DNA from: Actinopolymorpha singaporensis
GTDB taxonomy: Bacteria > Actinomycetota > Actinomycetes > Propionibacteriales > Actinopolymorphaceae
Direction: 5' to 3'
DNA length: 64,000 nt
NCBI RefSeq assembly: GCF_900104745.1
Contig: NZ_LT629732.1
Span: forward strand, 1,178,001-1,242,000
Shown: positions 58,935 through 64,000 of the stretch, piece by piece
Layout: each line of letters opens with the position of its first letter
Position numbering within the stretch: the stretch's first letter is position 1
Notes under the pieces: model-generated
Seen by the model: the letters and a program-made list of their open reading frames with translations, nothing else
Told to the model about the DNA's origin: nothing
Databases searched by the model: none
Made by a program: the position numbers and the translations under genes

Positions 58935-59718
58935 CCAGCCCATCCGGGAACGCGTCCCGTGGCGGCTGCCGAGCCGGGTGGTGACGTTGTGCCTGCTCGA
59001 ACTGGAGAAGCTACGGCACGACCGGACCGAGCTGATCACCCGCGCGGTGCAGCCGGCGCTGTGGCTCACCGTCTTCGGAACGACGTTCAGCCGGTTGCAC
59101 GTCATCCCCACCGGCCAGGTGCCCTACCTGGACTTCCTGGCACCGGGGATCCTGGCCCAGTCGGCGCTGTTCATCGCGATCTTCTACGGCATCCAGATCA
59201 TCTGGGAGCGCGACGCGGGAGTGCTCGCCAAGTTGCTGGTCACCCCGACACCGCGGGCCGCGCTGGTCACCGGCAAGGCGTTCGCGGCAGGGGTGCGGGC
59301 CTGTGCGCAGGCGGTGATCGTGCTGGTCCTCGCGGCGGTGCTCGGGGTGCACCTGACCGCGAACCCGCTGCGTATCCTGGGCGCGTTCGCCGCCCTGATG
59401 CTCGGTGCGGCGTTCTTCTGCTGTCTGTCCCTCACCATCGCCGGCCTGGTGCTCAACCGCGACCGGCTGATGGGGATCGGGCAGGCGCTGACCATGCCGT
59501 TGTTCTTCGCCTCGAACGCGCTCTACCCGGTGGCACTGATGCCGGATTGGTTGCGCTGGATCGCCCTCGCCAACCCGTTGAGCTACCAGGTGGACGCGTT
59601 ACGGGGGTTGCTGGTGGGTACGCCCGCGCACCTGGCGCTGGACTTCACGGTGCTGGTGCTCGCCGCGGGCGTGGGCATCACCGCGGCCTCCGCGTTGCTC
59701 GGCCGGCTCGCCCGCTGA
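58882..59718 (+). CDS. DrrB-like ABC-2 permease
   Basis: 278 residues with about six membrane segments and the ABC-2 signature near the end (WLRWIALANPLSYQVDALRG). It completes the exporter with the DrrA-like ATPase. The GTG at 58882 has an AGGAGG site inside the upstream gene. Drugs, lipids or other hydrophobic molecules are all possible substrates. A perfect 15-bp hairpin lies just past the stop. Confidence 0.85.
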   Translation: MTSVASEARVARPGGSVDQPIRERVPWRLPSRVVTLCLLELEKLRHDRTELITRAVQPALWLTVFGTTFSRLHVIPTGQVPYLDFLAPGILAQSALFIAIFYGIQIIWERDAGVLAKLLVTPTPRAALVTGKAFAAGVRACAQAVIVLVLAAVLGVHLTANPLRILGAFAALMLGAAFFCCLSLTIAGLVLNRDRLMGIGQALTMPLFFASNALYPVALMPDWLRWIALANPLSYQVDALRGLLVGTPAHLALDFTVLVLAAGVGITAASALLGRLAR

Positions 59719-59728
59719 GCACGTGAAA

Positions 59729-59786
59729 CGCCGGCAGCGCGACGCTCGTGACCCCGCTGGATGCGGGTGAGGTCGCGCTGCCGGCG
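59729..59786. terminator. Bidirectional terminator between drrB-like gene and repeat protein
   Basis: CGCCGGCAGCGCGAC (59729-59743) pairs perfectly with GTCGCGCTGCCGGCG (59772-59786), a 15-bp stem around a 28-base loop. It serves converging transcripts from both sides. Confidence 0.8.
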
Positions 59787-59845
59787 CAGAGGTGCTTGTG
59801 CCGCGTGGTGTCGTGTTTGCTGGTGGTGTCCCTCGCGGGTACCGG

Positions 59846-60739
59846 TCAGCCGGCGTGGCGGCCGTCGCGGTCGTTGTCCTCGGCGGCCTCCGGCGTCTCG
59901 ACGTGCTCGGCCGGTGCGTCCGGCGTGGTCGGGATCGGCGGGGTGGACGTGCGGTCGGCGACCGCCTCGCCCGGGCTGGCGCCCACGGTGTCGGCCGGCT
60001 CGGACGACGCGTGCTTGGGCGCACCGGACCCGGCGACGGTCTCCGGTGTCTGGCCGGGCGCCGGTGGGCTCGCCGGAGCCGAGGTCTGCGGCGGTGCCGC
60101 CGACGGCATCGGCTGCCACTGCTGCTGGCTGCTCCCCTTGAGGGCGCGGTAGGCGGCGATCGCGGCACCGCCGAGCGCACCGACGAGCAGGAGCAGGCCC
60201 CACTTGCGCTTACGGTGCGGCTTGGCCACCTCGACCTCGCCCCGCAGGGCGGCGTAGGCGGCGGTCCCGCGGCGAAGGGCCTCCTCGCGGTAGGGCTCGC
60301 TGGCCTCGAGTGCGTGCGAGACTGCCTCGCTCACCCGCGGCGCGACGTCCTCGACGAGGACCTGGCGGGCATGCTCGACGGCGGGGGTGACCCTCTCCCG
60401 GGCCTCCTCGACTGCCGGGCCGAGGTGTGTCCGGGCGTTCTCGACGGCGGGGCCGAGGTGCGTCCGGGCGTTCTCGACTGCCGGGCCGAGGTGTGTCCGG
60501 GCGTTCTCGACGGCGGGAGCGAGGCGCCCCCGGGCGTTCTCGACTGCCGGGCTCATCCGCTCGCGGGCGCTCTCCACGGCCGGTGCGACGCGCTCGCGGG
60601 CGGACTCGACGGCGGGTACGAGTCGCTGGCGCGCACTGTCCACGGCGGGGGTGAGTCGTTCGCGGGTGTAGTCGGCGGCCGGTGCGACCCGTTCGCGGAG
60701 CTCCGGGGCCAGGCCCGCTCGCTTCTTCTGGCGTCCCAT
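59846..60739 (-). CDS. DUF5324-like membrane protein with 11-residue helical repeats
   Basis: 297 residues. Residues 13-122 are ten 11-residue repeats of the type NARTHLGPAVE or SARERVAPAVE; the seventh to ninth are identical. The 11-residue phase continues loosely to about 166. A basic HRKRK leads to a membrane helix (180-200, WGLLLLVGALGGAAIAAYRA), then a Pro/Ser/Ala-rich disordered tail. The repeats suggest a long amphipathic helix that could lie on a membrane. It resembles the DUF5324 proteins of Streptomyces found near crgA. The ATG at 60739 has an AAGGAGG site. Confidence 0.72.
   Translation of the reverse strand: MGRQKKRAGLAPELRERVAPAADYTRERLTPAVDSARQRLVPAVESARERVAPAVESARERMSPAVENARGRLAPAVENARTHLGPAVENARTHLGPAVENARTHLGPAVEEARERVTPAVEHARQVLVEDVAPRVSEAVSHALEASEPYREEALRRGTAAYAALRGEVEVAKPHRKRKWGLLLLVGALGGAAIAAYRALKGSSQQQWQPMPSAAPPQTSAPASPPAPGQTPETVAGSGAPKHASSEPADTVGASPGEAVADRTSTPPIPTTPDAPAEHVETPEAAEDNDRDGRHAG
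60374..60703 (-). repeat. 33-bp in-frame tandem repeats
   Basis: Ten 33-bp units encode the 11-residue repeats of the membrane protein. The three between 60407 and 60505 are nearly identical in DNA, with alternate third-position changes, so copy number may vary by slippage. Confidence 0.88.
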
Positions 60740-60954
60740 GCTGGTTGCGCCTCCTTGTCCACACGTGCGGCGTGCGGCTTCTTCTCGAGTCCCCGTGCAC
60801 CACGCGGCGGGGATGTGTCGGGATGCCTTTCCCACGGTGCCTCCGATCATGCCCGGTCGGCACGTTCCTGTCTCGGGGGCACCCCGCAAGCATTCCACTC
60901 GTTGCCGTGAAAGGATCGCCGCTACGGCAACACGAGCGGAGAGAGGACGTACCG

Positions 60955-61485
60955 GTGAGTGAAGAGACGTTCGCCACACTTCGGACCTCGAAGGGCGATG
61001 TGGTGATCCGGCTGTTCCCCGATCACGCGCCCAAGACGGTTCAGAACTTCGTCGGCCTGGCGGAGGGCACCCGCGAGTGGGTCAACCCCGAGACCGGGGA
61101 GAAGTCCTCCGACCGCTTCTACGACGGACTCACCTTCCACCGGATCATCGAGGGCTTCATGACCCAGGGGGGCTGCCCCCTCGGCACCGGCACCGGCGGC
61201 CCCGGCTACCGCTTCGGTGACGAGATCCACCCCGACCTCCGCTTCGACCGGCCCTACCTCCTGGCGATGGCGAACGCCGGCCCCAACACCAACGGCTCGC
61301 AGTTCTTCATCACCGCCGGCCCGACTCCGCACCTCAACGGCCGGCACACGATCTTCGGTGAGGTCGAGGACCAGGCCAGCCGCGCTGTGATGGACGAGAT
61401 CAACTCCGTGCCCACCGGGCAGATGGACCGGCCGATCGAGCCGGTCATCCTGGAGTCGGTCGACATCGAGCGCCGCGAGGCCTGA
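60955..61485 (+). CDS. Peptidyl-prolyl cis-trans isomerase (cyclophilin type)
   Basis: 176 residues, cytoplasmic (no signal peptide). The cyclophilin core is clear: FYDGLTFHRIIEGFMTQGGC, YRFGDEIHP, LAMANAGPNTNGSQFFITAG and HTIFGEVEDQAS. It catalyses prolyl isomerisation. The GTG at 60955 has a GAGAGGAC site. In actinobacteria this ppiA-type gene lies between gyrA and crgA, so this marks the return of the conserved core. Confidence 0.93.
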   Translation: MSEETFATLRTSKGDVVIRLFPDHAPKTVQNFVGLAEGTREWVNPETGEKSSDRFYDGLTFHRIIEGFMTQGGCPLGTGTGGPGYRFGDEIHPDLRFDRPYLLAMANAGPNTNGSQFFITAGPTPHLNGRHTIFGEVEDQASRAVMDEINSVPTGQMDRPIEPVILESVDIERREA

Positions 61486-61502
61486 CCCGGGTCCGAGCAG
61501 CG

Positions 61503-62420
61503 ATGACCGACCAGTCACGGCCGGACGAAGGCCCGGAGGCCGGCCAGTCCTCCGGGCATCCGCCCGTGCCGACGTGCTACCGCCACCCCGAGCGCGAGAC
61601 CTACATTCGCTGCCAGCGGTGCGACCGGCCGATCTGCCCCGACTGTCAGCGGCAGGCGGCCGTGGGTTTCCAGTGCGTGGAGTGCGTACGCGAGGGCGCC
61701 CGGGCCACCCCTGCCGCCCGCACCCGGTTCGGCGGCGTGGTCCGCGGCGAGGGCGCGCTCGTCACCAAGGTGCTGATCGGGCTCAACCTCGCGGTCTTCC
61801 TGCTGACGGTGGTCGTCGGCCGAGCCGTCGAGCAACAACTCTCCCTGGTCGGCAACAGGTTCTTCTTCGCCGACGCGGTCGGTGAGTCCTTCGGCGTGGC
61901 CGGTGGCGCCTACTGGCGGTTGCTGACCTCGGCGTTCCTGCACGTCGAGATCTGGCACCTCGCGATCAACATGTTCTCCCTGTGGGTGCTCGGCCCGCCC
62001 TTGGAGCGGCTCCTCGGCCGGCTGCGGTTCACCGGTCTCTATCTCGTCGCGGCGCTGGCCGGCAGCGCTGTCGCGTACGCCTTCACCTCACCGTTGACGC
62101 CCATCCTCGGCGCGTCCGGCGCGATCTTCGGTCTCTTCGGCGCGACCGTCATGATGGCCCGCCGGATGCGGGCCGACATGAGTTGGTTCCTCGGGATCCT
62201 GCTCATGAACGTCGTACTGAACGTCGTCTTCCGGCACTTCCTGTCCTGGCAGGGCCACCTCGGCGGGTTCGTCGCCGGGCTGGTCCTGGGCGCGGTCATC
62301 GCGTACGCGCCGCGGGAACGCCGTGACCTCGTACAGGGCCTCGGTTTCGCGGGTGTGCTGCTCGCCTCGATCGCGCTGATTCTGTGGCGGACCGCGCAGA
62401 TCAACGCCGGCCTGGCCTGA
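61503..62420 (+). CDS. Rhomboid family intramembrane serine protease with N-terminal zinc ribbon
   Basis: 305 residues. The first 65 contain a Cys/His-rich B-box-like zinc finger (CYRHPERETYIRCQRCDRPI, CPDC, CVECV). The rhomboid domain has six to seven helices with the catalytic Ser in LGASGAIFGLFG and the His in WQGHLGGFVAG, plus the conserved HLAINMFSLWVLG loop. It should cut membrane proteins within the bilayer. The zinc finger is common in actinobacterial members and faces the cytoplasm. The ATG at 61503 lies 17 bases after ppiA. Confidence 0.92.
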   Translation: MTDQSRPDEGPEAGQSSGHPPVPTCYRHPERETYIRCQRCDRPICPDCQRQAAVGFQCVECVREGARATPAARTRFGGVVRGEGALVTKVLIGLNLAVFLLTVVVGRAVEQQLSLVGNRFFFADAVGESFGVAGGAYWRLLTSAFLHVEIWHLAINMFSLWVLGPPLERLLGRLRFTGLYLVAALAGSAVAYAFTSPLTPILGASGAIFGLFGATVMMARRMRADMSWFLGILLMNVVLNVVFRHFLSWQGHLGGFVAGLVLGAVIAYAPRERRDLVQGLGFAGVLLASIALILWRTAQINAGLA

Positions 62421-62945
62421 CACGCGAAACTCCTGCGCTGAGACCCGCACTCCTCGGCCGGCACCCGTACCCCTGCCCTGTCGCCGGGCACCCAGGTCAG
62501 GCCCGCGCGGCACAGGCCGGGGACTCTCACACTCCGTGGAACTCCCGCACGTCCACAGCTGGGGACAACCGGCCGAGGTACACCGGGGATATCCCCAGGC
62601 AGCCTGTGGATGTTGGGGACAACTCCGGAATAGCTGGGGACAGCGTGTGGACGCCCGGTGCACAGCGGAGCTCAGGCCCCTGACCTGCAGCTTTCTCAGG
62701 TTTACTCGCCGTTGCCGAGCGGCCTGGTCGAGGCGGGCGGCCGGCCGGACCGGCGTACATGCACAGTGCCGGCACGTGGGGCGGCCCCCTGTGGCTCCAC
62801 GGGCAACCGATTCACAGCCGAGTTGTCCACAGTCTGGGGATGGCGGTGTGGACGAACTACACGGTTGTAAGCCGTCCGAGGGCGCCGACGAGTCACCCGG
62901 CGGACGCCCTGCGACAGTGGTGCGGACGGTGAGATCCGGGGAAGG
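62421..62945. promoter_or_regulatory. Convergent intergenic region with DnaA-box-like cluster
   Basis: 525 bases with no gene. It holds a perfect TTGTCCACA at 62823-62831 and box-like sites ACGTCCACA (62549), TGTGGATGT (62605), TGTGGACGC (62646) and TGTGGACGA (62847), plus GGGGACAAC motifs at 62561 and 62616. A perfect 12-bp palindrome GGGGATATCCCC lies at 62585-62596. This is denser than the dnaA-dnaN gap. It could titrate DnaA. Confidence 0.6.
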
Positions 62946-63206
62946 TCAGCGCCACTGGGTGGAGACGACGAACCCGGTGGCGATCAGGCCCATCCCGATC
63001 AGGATGTTCCAGTTGTGCAGGTCGCGCATGCCGGGAATCGCGGTACCGGCGAGATAGAAGGTGACGATCCAGGCCAGCCCGAGCAGGAAGCAGGTCAGCA
63101 TGACCGGCACCACCCACCGCCCGGCGTGCCTGCTTCCCTCGCTCTTCGCGGTGCCACCGCGCGGAGGGGTGTAGACCTGCTTCTTCCGGCCGTGTGATTC
63201 GGGCAC
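62946..63206 (-). CDS. crgA: Cell division protein CrgA
   Basis: 86 residues with the CrgA plan: a basic N-terminus (ESHGRKKQVYTPPRGG), a first membrane helix (VVPVMLTCFLLGLAWIVTFY), a short loop, and a second helix (WNILIGMGLIATGFVVSTQW). It inhibits or organises division by contacting FtsZ, FtsI and related proteins in Streptomyces and mycobacteria. The GTG at 63206 has an AAAGGTGG site. It is divergent from the DUF881 gene. Confidence 0.93.
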   Translation of the reverse strand: MPESHGRKKQVYTPPRGGTAKSEGSRHAGRWVVPVMLTCFLLGLAWIVTFYLAGTAIPGMRDLHNWNILIGMGLIATGFVVSTQWR

Positions 63207-63369
63207 CTCGCCACCTTTCGTAGTAAGACGTCCGAGCCGGCTGGCACCGGCGACGCCGGCTGGCGAGGACGGGACGCCGACAACGCCGACAGCCCTGACT
63301 GGACACTGGTCGGGCACTGACGTCGGTTAGCGTAGTCAACACTCAGGGCGCGACGACGACGGAGGGCAC

Positions 63370-64000
63370 GTGGCTGACCAACTGCCCGACTCGTCGACCT
63401 CCGAGCCGGCGGACGGCAAGGAGGTCCGGCGTCGTCGTCGGCTGCGCCCGTCCCGGTTGCTGGCCGCACTGACGTTCGCGCTGGCCGGCTTCCTCGGAGT
63501 GACCAGCGCGGTGAGCGCCGAGGGCACCGACCTGCGGGCCGAACGCCAGACCGACCTGGCCGACCTCGCGCGGTCCCAGCTGCGGACCAACCAGCGGCTC
63601 GGCGAACGGGTGAGCAACCTCCGGGCGGAGGTCGACGAGCTCCTGGCCCGGCAGTTGCACAACGACCGCTCCGACGCCGCCCAGAAGAAGGTCGACCGGC
63701 TCGCGCCCGTCGCCGGACTGACCCCGGTCCGGGGGCCCGGGGTCACCGTCGTGCTGGACGACGCCCCACCCAGCGCCCGTTCCAACGACACCGACCCGGA
63801 CGCCCTGGTCGTCCACCAGCAGGACATCCAGGCCGTGGTGAACGCGATGTGGGCCGGTGGTGCGGAGGCGATGACGATCCAGGGGCAGCGGGTGATCTCC
63901 ACCTCGGCGATCCGCTGCGTCGGCAACTCCGTCGTACTCCACGGTGTCCCCTACCCGCCGCCGTACCGCATCGAGGCGGTCGGCGACGTGGGCGGCATGA
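63370..64000 (+). CDS. DUF881 family protein (3' truncated by window)
   Basis: The frame starts at a GTG (63370) after a GGAGGG site and stays open to the window end (210 codons). The visible part has a basic start, one membrane helix (RLLAALTFALAGFLGVTSAV), a coiled-coil stretch (LRTNQRLGERVSNLRAEVDE) and the DUF881 domain with LTPVRGPGVTVVLDDAPPSA and the conserved WAGGAEAMTIQGQRV. DUF881 proteins sit next to crgA in actinobacteria, probably with a division-linked role at the outer membrane face. Confidence 0.88.
   Translation, partial: MADQLPDSSTSEPADGKEVRRRRRLRPSRLLAALTFALAGFLGVTSAVSAEGTDLRAERQTDLADLARSQLRTNQRLGERVSNLRAEVDELLARQLHNDRSDAAQKKVDRLAPVAGLTPVRGPGVTVVLDDAPPSARSNDTDPDALVVHQQDIQAVVNAMWAGGAEAMTIQGQRVISTSAIRCVGNSVVLHGVPYPPPYRIEAVGDVGGM

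Noticed and set aside
59719-59730. Half parS-like CACGTGAAAC after the drrB-like gene
   Set aside because: Only the right half matches the palindrome; the left half is GAG instead of TTT, so ParB binding is unlikely.

Overview
This window is the replication-origin neighbourhood of a high-GC actinobacterium (Actinomycetota). The evidence is very high third-position GC, heavy use of GTG starts, many 4-bp ATGA/GTGA gene overlaps, and the order murJ - pseudokinase - sigM - anti-sigma - trxB - trxA - amidase - parB - parA - rsmG - jag - yidC - yidD - rnpA - rpmH - dnaA - dnaN - gnd - recF - DUF721 - gyrB - gyrA - DUF3566 - tRNA-Ile - DLW-39 - tRNA-Ala, with ppiA - rhomboid - crgA - DUF881 at the far end. 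The placement of gnd between dnaN and recF and the DUF5324-like gene near crgA recall Streptomyces and Propionibacteriales-type genomes. I cannot name the genus.

Region 1 (1-9.4 kb, plus strand) holds envelope and redox genes: a DUF6049 protein (cut by the window edge), the lipid II flippase MurJ, a membrane pseudokinase with a C-terminal discoidin-like domain, SigM and its zinc anti-sigma factor, then thioredoxin reductase and thioredoxin behind a SigR-type promoter (GGAAT-N18-GTT), and a cell-wall amidase. Region 2 (9.6-13.1 kb) has a GNAT enzyme with a small membrane protein, a PLP aminotransferase and a D-Ala-D-Ala ligase-like ATP-grasp enzyme. Region 3 (13.5-23.5 kb, minus strand) is the segregation and membrane-insertion block. 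Its striking feature is a 1,886-residue ParA: a normal C-terminal ATPase preceded by about 1,570 residues of acidic, low-complexity sequence whose DNA carries four perfect parS sites. A fifth parS lies in rsmG. Region 4 (23.5-35.8 kb) is dnaA to gyrA with DnaA-box clusters on both sides of dnaA. A strong hairpin ends the recF/DUF721 unit, and gyrB has a structured leader.

Region 5 (36.4-60.7 kb), between tRNA-Ala and ppiA, is accessory. It contains an atypical phosphotransferase, a GNAT, a kaiB-kaiC-like pair, an MFS transporter, YjbR and NUDIX proteins, a DHFR-like reductase, a SigG-type sigma factor, an ArsR/SRPBCC pair with a double palindromic operator, and an Asp23/AmaP envelope-stress operon facing a sigma factor/anti-sigma pair whose anti-sigma protein itself ends in an Asp23-like domain. 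It continues with VOC, DedA, a two-component pair with a frameshifted kinase, LysE, a peptidase-ABC fusion exporter, a DrrAB-like exporter and an 11-residue-repeat membrane protein. Region 6 (60.9-64 kb) returns to the conserved core and includes an extra cluster of DnaA-box-like sequences, with one perfect TTGTCCACA, between the rhomboid gene and crgA.

The most unusual items are the parS-studded ParA extension, the anti-sigma/Asp23 fusion opposite the Asp23 operon, the KaiB/KaiC pair without KaiA, the remote DnaA-box cluster and the folded gyrB leader.
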